Below the pieces are notes generated by a model. That model ran no database searches. It worked only from the letters and a program-made list of their open reading frames with translations, and had not been told where the DNA came from. A DNA stretch of 64,000 bases from Embiotoca jacksoni (Eukaryota > Chordata > Actinopteri > Embiotocidae): assembly GCA_022577435.1 (NCBI GenBank), contig JAKOON010000011.1, forward strand, positions 7,986,001-8,050,000, written 5' to 3'. How positions within the stretch are numbered: the stretch's first letter is position 1; each line of letters begins with the position of its first letter. This document shows, piece by piece, positions 49,161 to 61,299 of this stretch. The translations under genes and the position numbers were made by a program.

Positions 49161-52100
49161 CCTGCAGTTAGGCACAGGCTCCGGCTCTGGTTCTGGTGGT
49201 GCCACTGGTGTCTCAACTGGACTGGGACTGTCTGAGTCACTAATCATGTATATGCAAAAAAAAAAAAAAAGCATTGTCAGGATTTTAAAATTGGCTGGTG
49301 CACTATTGAGTTTCTGCGTTTCTACTCTAAAACACGAATACTCGACTCCTCGCTCTTTCGGCTCACCTGTGAGGTATCATCTTTTCGGTAGTCAGCCCGT
49401 CAGTCATGGTAACGCTCCTCCTCTTTATGTACGCCCCCCTGTGGCTGGACGGGGAGTAGGCGGAGCCTTGCTTGCTGTTGGAAAGGGCGAAGGTGGCCTC
49501 CAGGTAGCGCAGGGGGAGAGTCCTGCTGACTGGACAGTAGATGTGGACATTGCTGGATTGCGAGACAGGTTTGCGTTGGCCCACGTAAAAGCGTACGAGC
49601 TCCTGGACCGAGTCGAAACTGTCAGACTCCAACACATACTGCACCTGAAGATGAAGATGCAACAGAATTTAGTATGAATATATCACGTTTTTTTTTTATG
49701 CTCTCCTGCTGTAATTACCCTGTAACGAGGAAAACATCTGAGCGTTTGTATTCTTTGTTTTCTGTGGTTGCAAATTTCTTCGAGTGAGGAGCCTGAAATC
49801 TTGCTGTTCCTCTTAAATTCCGACAGATCAACGTAAAATGATCTAATAGCTGCTTAAAACACAACAAAAGAGGCAGACATCAGCAAGCAGGGCGGGAATT
49901 AAGGCTCAGAGGCAGAGAGAGTAACAGGCACCGCTGGTCAAAGAGGCACACCTGTGCCAAATTAACCTCCACACGGAATTATCTCACTCATTCAGGGCAG
50001 CGAGAGAAAATAGGCCTTTTCTAAAGGAAGAATATTGGCTTGGCAAACGGATATAACTACAAACACATGCCATTCGGATATATAAGCACAGGGGCCTTTG
50101 TGTTTGTGCTGGTTTAAAAGAGCCTTTTGCTGAACTGAAATGGAAGGAAGGACTTAAACCAGTCCACTGCAGTTTAGACTGAACACGCGCGCATTGGATA
50201 TTTTGACAGGTCAAACACAAGTGTAACTGGTAACAGTAATAATGGCCCGATTCATGTGTTCCAATACCATCACTGGTGTCGTATATGCTGATCGTGCATT
50301 CAGGCAGCAGGGAGTTGGGAAATGTCCCACTTCCCTGGATGAGGGCGTTAACCAACAAGCAACATGCCCAAGAAATCTGCTCTCACGCTACAGAAATGAT
50401 ACAGAAATGTGACAAACAACCTCGTCATCATCAATATAAACCAACAAGGATTAAATGGAGCTCAGGAGGTTAAGATTAATGGCACACTAAATTTCTATAT
50501 GTTCTGATGTACTGCCATTTTTTTAACATTTAACAGACTTCTAGCAAGCTAGGTAGGCTGGGCTGACCAAGTCTGGCTGTTGTACTCTATATTCCAAAGT
50601 TTATATCTTCTTTTTACCACAAACGCTGCCATGTTGAGTGATGTCAAACCTACTCAAAAACCCTCCACGTTCCTACTTGGATATTACGAGTTCAACAGGC
50701 GTTCAGGTGCATTTTCCCCCTCAGAGGTCGGAACCATCCTACTTCCCAGTTGCTCTTGAACGGGCCACAATTCACAGGAAAAATTACAAAGAAATCTACT
50801 TGGAACAGAGCTGTTGATAATATTACAATAGTTACACTTGTGCTTTTCCTACTCCCACCTTGAGGAGACTGGTGCGACTTAAACATTGGTGGAAGCTGAT
50901 TTTTTTGATCTTCTGGCATTAAATAAACTAAAGCAAATAGCCAAAGAACAACAGGAAATTGCTCTATATTTAATTTTTATATATAGTAAATCCACAGCCC
51001 CACAAGATTTGAGTTAAAATGTTATGAATGTATTGAATACCATATGATCATTTTAACAAGGTAAAACGGATCCCATACAAGCGCATAAAAAAATAAAGTG
51101 TTAGATAGCCATTAACAGATGAATACGTACCTTAGTCTCATTGGATTTGACCAGGACTTTGCTGATCTTGAAGTGCTGCACCTCATTCTCCCATCGACAG
51201 GTCAGAACATAGTCACCCACGCTGGTCAGAGAGTCACGCACGAGGAAATCTCCATTACGCAAAACCAGAGTTTCCGACACCTAGAGATAAAAAAATAAAA
51301 TAACAATAATAATTAAAATAATAATAATAAATATATAAATATATATAAATAAATAAATATATATATTTATTATATATGTATATGTGTATATATATACACA
51401 CACACACACACACACATGTTTCTGAGTTGGAGAAGAAGACAAAAAAAGCTGTAAGCATGAAGAGCTAGAAGCAAACTTGGTTAACTGAGCTGCAGCCTGC
51501 GTGTGAACATTTTGTTTCTGATACTTTGACTGTTAAATAATTTAATTTAGAGAATCGTGATTATTTATAGCGATGCGTTAGGACAGTCAGTGTCGCTGAA
51601 CAAACACAACTATCTCTCTCACCGTCTCCTCTGTACACAGTTTCAATCAGCAATGATGGATAAAAATGCCAGTGACAATAGCCGTAACGACTTTGTGAAG
51701 ACACATTTCATAGAGTTCAGCACTATAGTGAACATGTAACTTATTTTGAATCTATTGACAAAACAAGCAATCCAGAAAAGCAATGTCTCATTCATGGTCA
51801 GTGGAGCAGCTTCAGGCTGTACATCCTGCTGATACTAAACACTGCAGATGAGTCTTTGGCTCCTGTAATAATAGATCCCAAATATTGATCGAGCAGCCGT
51901 GTGGTAACACAGAAACATAACTCCGACTCAGCAGTATTCTCTTTAAAACCACCTGCAAAAAGACTGCTGTTGAAAGTGAAGGTGCAAACCTTTAAATTCA
52001 TTCAACACTGCAAACAAAGCATTAAATATTCACTGCAACACAGCCCAGGGTAGACAGACCAGCAGGAGGCAGTATATACACAGATTAAAAGGTACAGCAT

Positions 52101-55100
52101 CTTTTTAGCTCTTCCATTTTTAAACATAATTCTGTTGAGGTTAGTGGCTTTTTTTATTTTATGATCCTTGACTGCATTTAAGAATATTTACACTGGCAGT
52201 TAAAATATTCAGGGATATGACTAAAGGGAAAGCCACACTGGTTCAAACACTATTGACTTTTGCACCTACTGTAAGCCTTAAGGAAGAGGAATATAACAGA
52301 AGGAAGAAAATGATCAGGAAGGAGGAAAGACATTTAAGAAAGCTAACCTACAGTACCGGATGTGTTTACGTGTGTGTGTGAGATCTGGGGCCTGTTTCAC
52401 AAAAGCAGATTTAAGATATCCAGGACAACAGAGAAAATTCAGGACCTAGCCCGGTCAGATCATCCTGGCTTAATCTGTTTCACAAATGCTAAGCCTGGCT
52501 GATCAGATGCGGCTAGTTCAAGCCAGGTGTAATTTATCCGGACAAATGTGCATTCATGGCCGTCTTCAAAAGACCACAAGGCAGATCACAGATTCACTCA
52601 TGTGAAATGGAAAAGAGGCGTGTCACATGCTTAAATCCCAGTGAAAAACTGCTCTTAATGGAAGCATACGAGGAGGAAAAGGACAATATGTGAAAAAAAA
52701 CACTGCCGCTTTAATTAGGGAGCATCAAAAGGTGTGGCAGACATAGTGGACTGACCAAATATGTAGTATCCTAAAAATAAACATTTATTGACCACAAATC
52801 TTAACTAAAACCGTCATAATTCAAGGGGTTATTGACTCAAATTATCAGTTGTACACATTAATGCCTTAAAAGTGAGCTCTCTTTCTCTGTGTGTGTGTGC
52901 GTGTACACTGTAATTCATTGTACCTGCGATTTAGTAAAATTCCTTCTCAATATAGCACATACTTCTGTGGATAATGAAGACGTGAGAATATCGTTTCGAT
53001 GCCAAATACACCTTCTAACAGAGCAACAAATAGTGGCTTTGCTCAGTTTTTCAGCATCTTTTGCTGAATAAAGAGAAACATGTCAATTTGTATAATTTTT
53101 TTTAGCCCAGTACAGATCATCTGCGGGGTTGAATCTCTGGAACGCTCATGCATGCAGTCATTTGGGGAAAAGTCGAGGGGTCCGACCTGTCCAGAAACAT
53201 CTTTTTCCATGAGAAAGCCCGTATGCGTTTCATCATCGATGACGTCATCAAGAGCACGTGATTGTAAAGGGAGAAACACCCATCTTTTAACACTTTATTG
53301 TCTTCATGACTTTATTGTCCGTTTCTAATCATCATCTCATCATTTAATTAAGTAAGACGGGCTGTTAGTTTCACAGAATAAATCTCCATGATACTGCTTT
53401 TGTGAAACCGAACCAAGGCTTAATTAAACCAGGATACCTGGAAATTCCCGTTTTAATCCCTTATCTAGTTTTTGCGAAACAGGCCCGTAGTCACTAAGTA
53501 TTGTTTTGGTAACCAGGAGGGCCTGGGGGTTCCCCCAAGTTTACACTGGGGCAAATCTGTGAATACATGAATATTTTATGTAAACTAAAGAGGAAAGACT
53601 CACAGATGGCTGATTTGAATCTGTGTCTGTGTTTATGTGCGTGTGTAAGAGAGACAGAGGTTGCTCAAGCGACAGAGGTTGTGTCTATGAACGAGTCCGC
53701 ACCACATGTGCATGCAGTGTGTATGTGCGTGTGTGTGTGTGTGTGTGTGAGTGTCCGGGTCTGTTGTTGTGTGTCTCTGCGTCTCTGCCACCAGCTGTGA
53801 AGTTCAATTGCGTACATCAGCAACACACGCAGCTGTCTGTTTGGCAGAGTTGTCCCTCCTTCTGAATGCTAAAGCAATTTCTACTGAGCTGTGACAGATG
53901 ATGGGATTCATTAATCAGTGTCATTCTGTGTGCACAGCATTTAAACTGTGCTTTCAAAGCCAGAGACTTTGGTCAAGTAATCGCTCAACTAATACTACGC
54001 GTTGACAACCATGTCAACCCACACAGAAATACCATTATGTTAGTACATTTATATCTTTGAATTTTTTTTTTAACATGTACTATGAAATGTGGGGGGTTAA
54101 AAACAAATCAAAGCAGCAATAAATCATTTTTCAAAAATTGTTTATTTACTTATTCATAATTTATTTCACGACTTCAGGGACTGAGAGACTGTGACGAAGT
54201 GTTTCATGAATATATTTGTGGGTTTCTTGATCATTAAATTTTTGAAAACTGATTGTTTTCATGCTGACTAGTAATAAATTAAAGTTTTAGGTATTTTGAA
54301 GTATGAACGCACAGTGTATTAGCTGAAACACGGTTGATTCAATTTAATCAAAACAGTGTAAAACTCCAAAGCTCCAGCTAATGATCATTTCTTAAGATTC
54401 CTTGATGGATCATTTTTAATAAAGAGTTTAATTATTAAGCTTAAAAAAAAGCAAAGAACCCAAAGTAGAATTTGCAAATTGCTGTTTTCAAAACCCCAAA
54501 GATATTTAATTGAGAGAAAAGCAAGTCGTCACATCTGTGCTCAAAAATCCAGTCATGATTTCTAGTGTTAAGACAAATACAGTGTACTCAATGCTATAAT
54601 ATTAAATCCACTGACAGATGAAGCATAAAGAATAATACAACAGCCCAGCAATAAATCCTCAATTCATAAGGATTATAATGCTGAGTTTTTATTCCATCTG
54701 ATTGAGAGACTTGATTTATTTTAATTATCTTTTGGAGACTATAGTACGTTGTGCTGTTGAACTCCACTGGGTTATACCGAGAGGTATTTCTCATATCTTG
54801 TCAAACTAATTCATTTAAATGGGAAGGACAAAATATTAGGCACACCTCTCAGTTATTAAAATAAATCAACACCTCAGTCCGTCCAAAGCAATAACAACTG
54901 AACATTATAATCCTCGTGAAGGGAGGATTTACTGCTGCGCTGTTGTATTATACTTGTACTTAAATCTTCATCTGTCAGTGGTTTTAATGTTGTGGCTGAT
55001 GGGAGTAGATTCTGCAGTGTACTTCACAGTGCTCATACCTCTCTGGGTACATGTCCATGGTACCAGCCATGGCTCCTGATGTCAGCAGGGCTCAGTTTCA

Positions 55101-55167
55101 GCTCCTCTTCCAGTTCCTTACGAAGTTTCTCGGGAGGAGACTCCAGCAGGTACTTCTCCTTGGAGAA
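43546..55167 (-). CDS. sh2d3c: sh2d3c (SHEP1/Chat/NSP3 family adaptor), 3' 12 coding exons; 5' exons not in window
   Basis: Exons, 5' to 3' on the minus strand: 55039-55167, 51131-51280, 49367-49644, 49162-49239, 48304-48431, 47846-48218, 46413-46542, 46123-46238, 45263-45434, 45050-45161, 44758-44964, 43546-43721. They encode 682 residues plus TAG in consistent phases. Numbering from the first visible residue, the SH2 domain is about 34-133 (WYHG at 35-38, phosphotyrosine-binding Arg58 in FLVRDS). A Pro/Ser-rich linker with RRSVTMTDGL and SYCDL follows, then the Cdc25/Ras-GEF-like domain from about 380 to the end (LLTLPHGHQLRLDLLER, DLLGCTGSTEERAALLHKT, WVTLRQRHTEGAILYEKKLK, EFQMRLLWGS). Known role: in the NSP family this domain is catalytically inert and binds BCAR1/p130Cas and NEDD9, while the SH2 domain binds activated Eph and other receptors; the protein acts in migration and adhesion. 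The linker motifs fit SH2D3C better than BCAR3. The first exon shown opens in phase 0 after an acceptor (FSKEKYLLE), so upstream coding exons exist. Confidence 0.95.
49105..49160. repeat. (AC)n microsatellite forming the start of an sh2d3c intron
   Basis: On the minus strand this is (GT)n beginning immediately after the donor of the 49162-49239 exon. Confidence 0.96.
49162..49239 (-). CDS. sh2d3c: sh2d3c 78-nt acidic/proline exon with donor inside a (GT)n tract
   Basis: The exon adds 26 codons in phase 2-2, so skipping it keeps the frame. It encodes SDSDSPSPVETPVAPP and then a Pro-Glu repeat. The acceptor follows a T-run and a TGATTAG; the donor reads TGCAG|GTTGTGTG and continues straight into a (GT)n microsatellite of about 55 bp (plus-strand CA, 49105-49160). 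The neighbouring exons join correctly both with this exon and, in frame, without it. It is poorly alignable to the mammalian linker as I remember it, so it could be a teleost cassette exon. Confidence 0.8.
52388..53486 (+). mobile_element. Decayed PIF/Harbinger-like DNA transposon in the first visible sh2d3c intron
   Basis: The ends are inverted repeats: left GGGCCTGTTTCACAAAAGC (52388-52406), and the right end (53468-53486) on the other strand reads GGGCCTGTTTCGCAAAAAC, 17 of 19 matching. Subterminal inverted segments also pair (ATCCTGG...GTTTCACAAA on the left against 53396-53440). Inside, the frame at 52607-52693 starts MEKRRVTCLNPSEKLLLMEA and stops after 28 codons. The next frame continues with NTAALIREHQKVWQT, resembling the Myb/SANT-like DNA-binding protein of Harbinger elements. 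No DDE transposase and no clear target-site duplication are visible. Non-functional. Confidence 0.65.
52607..52758 (+). pseudogene. Myb/SANT-like ORF remnant of the Harbinger-like element
   Basis: The start MEKRRVTCLNPSEKLLLMEA is followed by an acidic helix and a stop at 52691-52693. Homology appears to resume one frame over (NTAALIREHQKVWQT) until another stop at about 52747. The segment is broken by at least one frameshift and two stops. The identity rests on the Trp spacing and helix pattern I recall for Myb/SANT-like transposon proteins, not on a search. Confidence 0.5.
54593..54996 (+). mobile_element. Non-autonomous TIR element (MITE), about 0.4 kb, in an sh2d3c intron
   Basis: The left end (54598-54623) and right end (54966-54991) are inverted copies matching at 23 of 26 positions around the core CCACTGACAGATGAAG / CTTCATCTGTCAGTGG. 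The right terminus continues into 'taatgttgtggctgatg', a phrase common at the ends of teleost DNA transposons. The inside carries 'gggttataccgagaggta' and 'aggcacacctctcag' and no ORF. A fragment of the same family lies at 16300-16530. Confidence 0.75.
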
Positions 55168-56577
55168 CTGCACAAGACAAACAAGAAAAGAAAAGAAAAC
55201 AAGACATCAGCCAGGTGGATTTTGAGGGAGGCGCTTCTCACAGTGTATCTGTATGGAAATTGACGTACACAAGAAGAAAAATCGATATTATATTTATTCA
55301 GATAACTCCTGTAGAGGTTGACATTTATTTACAAAAGAGATTTGAGCGCATACATACATCCATACTGCCTTAAAATGTCAATGCAAACAGCAGTGTAATC
55401 CCAATAATACGATAATGTAATATGGGTACAACAGAGCGTAACATGCATGAAGACACACCTGTGTTACAGAAGGCAACACTGCAGGGAAGCGTCACTGCTG
55501 ACTTCCACATACACATGTACACATGTACACACACACACTCTGGCACACGCACACACTTGCATACCAGAAACAACCCAATCGACCCTGACCTGATTACTAA
55601 GAGGAAGAAATCATCACGAGCAAGATCTTATTGTTCTTATGTCTTTAGGAGATGGAGTTTTGGCCTGTAAGTGTTGCCACTCGTGATCACTTGAAATAAT
55701 GCCAAATACACACACACATGGAACATATTTTACATTTTTAAAGCTTTGTATTTCTTGTATAAAGACTTCATTTGTATTTATGCACCATACATACACGATT
55801 CATTGACACACTCCACAATTTACAATGAAGATAGTATGCTTTCAAGTACTCTGCTTGAGTATTATTTACTTTGGTAAGGAAGAAAAATGGGAAATCCCAC
55901 GCTGGGACACTTGTGTTAAGTGAAGAGACCATAAGAACTGATGATTGTGGAAAGACTGAGTTCAGACAAACGACCTCAGATGATTAAAACAGAGGATGTG
56001 CACACACAAATACACACACACACACACACACACACAAAGTCTTACACAAATATGCGCAAAACAGAGGAATCCACACAGGAATAAACAGAGAAAGGAAATC
56101 ATCTCGACTCTGCCAATATGAAGAGAAATGAGACTGGAGACCAAAATAAACAGTAAACAGCCTTGTCGCTAAGGCTAGCCTGTCGCTCCTCCTAATATTT
56201 TCCCTCTATCAGTCTCTCTCTTTTTTTTCGGGGTCAGTGTTTTTCTCCAACTTTCTCTCAGTTACACTTCGTTCCCTCATGGCCAAAGTTTATCTCTTCA
56301 TCCCGCACAATGAGAACGTTTCAGTGAGATTGTCAGACTTCTGTGTGACAAAGAGAGAAGGCGAAACGAGTGCCGTACATTGTACGACTGTGTGTGTGTG
56401 TGTGTGTGTGTGTGATACGAAGAGACTACAAGAGCACAACATTCGATCTTATCATCTCCAGGTCACAGAGATGAAATGATTAACTTCCTCCACCCCTTGC
56501 TCCTGTTCCCCCTCTTTTCTGCCTCTCTTCGCCAATCCTCCAGAGAAAATAGAGGAATATCTCCCAGATTAGATTTG

Positions 56578-56579
<2 letters not shown>

Positions 56580-56642
<63 letters not shown>
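56580..56642. repeat. (GT)n microsatellite
   Basis: Pure GT of about 63 bp; a second (GT)n passing into (TA)n lies at 56762-56813. Confidence 0.96.
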
Positions 56643-56644
<2 letters not shown>

Positions 56645-56760
56645 GGAGAGAATAGGCCAATAAAAGAGCAGAGGGGTCAAGTGTGCAGTTATTGCTTTTC
56701 CTTGTCTCCGTGGAAACCCAGGAGAGGCCCGTCTCTGAACTGATGCTCAACAATGATCTT

Positions 56761-56813
<53 letters not shown>

Positions 56814-58865
56814 GAAGGGTTATGAGGCAAATTGAAATGTCAACAGGGTGCTATTTATGATACAGTTCATGGAATAGGCTGACATCAGAGGGGGCACGTT
56901 GACAGAGACCAAAAAATTGACAAAAAAATAAAAAGTAATTTGACGGGGACAGAAAAAGACACAGAAAGGATCTACTTTATTAGGTTCTCATAAAATAAGA
57001 ATGATGTGTCTGAAGGATACACTCATAACCATCTGTCTAAATCATCACATGTTAATATTGCAGTGGTTCCCTTCCTGGGCGCTGTTTGTACACCTTATAT
57101 GTTTCAGTTGGAAATGACTTCAACAGACAATGTATAAGTGCTGTAGTTGCAGATACACTTTCCTCGTGGGGAGGGGGAAGGAAAGGGGAGGGGGGGTGAA
57201 GTAGAAATGCAAGAGCTCAGAAAGGAAGAGAATAAAGAGGAGACAATTCTATTCAGAAGAAATCAGTTACCTGATGACAAAAGGGGCAGACTCAAAGGGG
57301 ATAAGTACAATGGGAGACATCGACAAAGACCAATATGATATTGCTAGTATAGTTACAATGACTAGGAGCATGCACCCAATGTGCCGAGTCCGTGGCAGAC
57401 ATTGCAGAATGGTATTGTGTTTGTTGGTCTGTTGGCATGAAAAGAAGAGCAGAGGAGCAGGAAATATTGTGTACTACTGCTACTAATATTTACATCAATT
57501 CCTCTATTCATTTTAATCATCTTAACTCTTATATTTACTGTTTTAGATGTACGAGTTATTACATCCTTAAATTACTGTTAGCACTACTACTACTTACTAC
57601 AATAAGTAATACGGCTCCCTCTATCGCTGCAATTAGTAGCGGCGGCGTCTCCTATAAGCAGTTTCATTTATATAAATGTGTCTGTTAGAATCATAACGGC
57701 CATGATTACTTCTTTAGTTTTAACAACTATTAATATGGCAACCAATTTTACTATGAGTTAGTTCTACAATTACGACACTACTATCACAAATACCAATGCA
57801 AAAGTACGAGTACTAATAATATATACTTGTAGTACTATAATCACTTCCATAACTACGACCACTACTGTGACTACAGTTTGTGTCCATGCTTGGTATTATC
57901 TTGCCTTTTCTTTTCTAAAAACTAGGGATGGGACATGATTTTAGAATATTCAAATAGTCATTTAAATGTAAAAAACCTTCTTACTCATTTTCCCATTTTT
58001 ACCAGCAACTGGTTGTAATGCATTTCTCCTGTCAGAAGTTGTAGGTAATGCACCTAAAATGCTGTTTACCAGCTGCCATTGAATAACATTAGGGGAAGAA
58101 GAACACGTTGTTACCAAGCTCTGGATCTTTGCAGGTAAAACTGTCTGTCGCTGGGAGATTAGACGACAGTACGAAAAGCAGAAACATGCAGAGATAACCC
58201 CGACCATCAAAAACTCAAATCGTCGATTAATATTTCTAATACTTCAGAGTGAATTTTTAATAGTATTTTTGCTTCAGTAGCAGTTTGTTCTGTTTTGTTA
58301 ATCTTACTGTAACTGTAACTTGTACTTTTGCTACTTCTACTTTTTTCTATAAACAGTAACTCAATCAAAAGTAGCGGCAAAGAAAACACTGAAATAAATA
58401 AAAGTATGTAAACAACGTTCATTTCTAAACTTTTATTTCATGTTGGTTAAATAGTACCGTACAAGAACATGAAACCATTTCATTTGAAAGTCGTATACAC
58501 AGTATAGCGAGTATGGATTCATCAACACGACAGTCAAGCAGTGCAGTGAAAAGTGTCAGACGGAAAACTCAGAGACCAGTTGAATTAAGAGCCGACAGGA
58601 AGACAGACGGGAGGATAACAAGCAGGCACGCAGCAGGAACAGTCAAGAAACACAGAGACAAAACAGATAGCACACATAAAGACAAGACATCAGACATTCA
58701 GGAAGGCAGAGAGACAGACAGACAACAGAGGCTCATTAAAGCAAACGGAGGGGCAGACATGCAGGAAGACAGGTAGGCCATTAGTGGATGAGAGAGTTTA
58801 GGCAATTTAGCAGCTGATGCAGGACTTTGCTTCCCATGGGGGTGGTGAGGAGTGGGAAAGTGATT

Positions 58866-58904
<39 letters not shown>

Positions 58905-59469
58905 ACAATGACAATGTGTGTGCATTCATCCATGTATCTGTAAGCCTGTGTGCATATGTGTGAGTTCTACACGGGCGCCGCTATTAATGGATGGGGCTTT
59001 ATTTTCGGTGAGGGTGAGAGTTGGAGAGAAAGTAACACCAGGTTAACAAAAGGAAAGAGCACCGTTAGGATAAAGGAGGGCCTCGTTGTATTCAATAAAA
59101 CTTTGGGGTGTATGGTATATTTTAAATGAGTGTCGCAGAATCAGGAAATAACCTGTGGAGCCGAGGAGTATTTTTTACATGTGTGAAAAGGAGTTATAGA
59201 TAACGACGGTGTGATCTGTCACCTAATTTACACCAACATGCAGTTCAGCCTAGACTCCTCGCAGCAGGCCAATTACAAGGTTTTGCCTCATGACATCATC
59301 ACACCGTCTCCGGGTGAAAATTGACTTCACTATCAGTCGACATAAGTCAGAAAATATTTGCCACCTAAAAGGAAAATAAATGAAAGGGATGATAATGGGT
59401 GGAAATTCTAAATATATGCACATATTTATACATATATTATGCGCACGCACACACACCCTTTTTGGCATG

Positions 59470-59506
<37 letters not shown>

Positions 59507-60739
59507 TCTGTCATTTTCACAAGAAATTGTTTACTCATCTGTGATGACATTCTCACTGAAACACCAAAACAGCACCATCTTTGCATGTGGAAGTGTAGGT
59601 TTGGAGGTGTTAAGTGAAACTCATACAAGCACAGGTATTTACAATGCCAAACACAGTGGGTGAGAGCGTTAACTTTGGCACAAATCAGTATGTGGTTGTT
59701 TGTGGTTGAAATAGTCTCTTTGCTAATTCTTGCAGAAGGCGCGCAACGCCAAGCGCCTTGAGTGATTTAAAGCGATGTGACTGAAAACAAACAACTGCGA
59801 GAGCGAAGGCATTGGTGAGAAAGGAAATGGAAAATAATTGCTGACAAGTATAACAACAACAAAAGAGATGAATGCACTCTAACCAGACTGCAGCACTTGG
59901 ATCTAAGCTCATGTCAGAATGCACCTTCTTTTTTTTTTTTATTCAGCTCGTGGGCTAGCCTCTAACCCCATTGCCATGGTAACACCCCGAGTTGTGGTGG
60001 CGGTGGGGGTTTTGGGCAGGGGGAGTGGGGGTGGGAGGGATCCCACCTCCTGCGCCACACACAGACAGACTGACTGAGAGGTCAGGGGTCCAATTCCTGA
60101 AGAACCTCGCAAACCCTACATCTCTTCTCTTCTGCTGCGATAGAGACCTGGATTATTGCATAAAGACCCTTGAATCCTCCTATCTCGTGTTACACACACC
60201 CACACACACACACACACACACTGGCATGTACACATTATTGGGGTTTATGTGCACGTACGTGGCCGATATCACCCCTCTCCAGACTGCTGTAATCCCTCAG
60301 TGCCCTCCAGCCTGATTTCCACTGTTCTATTCACACCGCTTCTCATGGCTGTACTCGCCTTCCAGTCACATGTGAAATGATATGAGCATTAGAGGGAAGT
60401 GCCAGGAACATTACACTGCTTTTATTTACCCTTTATTTTTATTCAGAGAAAGGTGGGAATGTTAATGAGCGCGAGCTCATTCAACTGCTTTTGAAATGAC
60501 GCGATGAAGAAAGCTAAACTAAGTTAAACTGTTTGATTGATAGTGCAGTCAGTGAGGATGGTGAATTAAAGAGAAGAGAAAAACGCTGTTATGTAAAATA
60601 TTAAGGAAAGAACAAATTGTTCAAAAACAGGCAAAAGTACTATTTTGTAAGTCCTTTCACGTAGTGTCAGTAAAAGTCTGCTCGGTTCCGAAAAACGAAA
60701 AGGCCAAAAAAACGGACTCTATTGAAACAATAAGCTGTG

Positions 60740-61235
60740 CATTCAGTATCCATACTGTTATACAATTTAGTATGCCAGAAAAAGATACAGTATTCTTATT
60801 TTCTTTTTTACTTTCAGAATGTTCTGCAGCTACCCTTACAAAGTATGCACTGTCGCAAGCAGTATGTATAAAAGTGTTATATACTATTTCATCATAAAAA
60901 TGTGCCTTAAAGTTTGACCCTCTTGTTCATATTCGTTGCAATCTGTAGCGGGACATTTTAAGCAAAAGCAAAAAGGACGTGATTTGAAACGAGTAAATTT
61001 TTTAGCACCCTTGCATTTGCGCCACCAACTCTCTCTGCAGCACAATCGATGCAACGTATCTTCTGGCGTGCAGAGGATTGTGGTCAGAACAGCCGAAGAA
61101 GCATACTGGCACGCAAAATACAACCAGATGTAGTGGGACATCCTGGTACTTTTGGCATACTACATTTCACATACTATGTATTGGTACTCACTAAATATTC
61201 TGGCATAGTAAATAGTATGGCCGTGTGGGTATTTG
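60740..61235. repeat. Teleost TIR repeat rich in AGTATG/CATACT
   Basis: The left part reads 'cagtatccatactgttat' then 'tagtatgccagaa'. The right part on the other strand reads 'ccatactatttactatgcc' and 'agtatgtgaaatgtagtatg', giving imperfect inverted ends. The middle ('ggattgtggtcagaacagcc', 'catactggcacgcaaaat') matches the layout of a widespread non-autonomous teleost element. No ORF. Confidence 0.55.
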
Positions 61236-61242
61236 AACACGC

Positions 61243-61247
61243 ACACG

Positions 61248-61298
<51 letters not shown>
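61243..61298. repeat. (CA)n microsatellite
   Basis: Mixed CACG then pure CA, next to the right end of the AGTATG element. Confidence 0.95.

Positions 61299-61299
<1 letters not shown>

Noticed and set aside
43546..55167. Calling the SH2 gene bcar3 or sh2d3a
   Set aside because: The linker phrase RRSVTMTDGL and the C-terminal sequences WVTLRQRHTEGAILYEKKLK and HHGGIYRTNAE agree with SH2D3C as I know it.
58513..58776. 87-codon plus-strand frame rich in Asp, Arg, Lys and Thr
   Set aside because: It lies in a degenerate GACA/GACAGA simple repeat and has no domain features.
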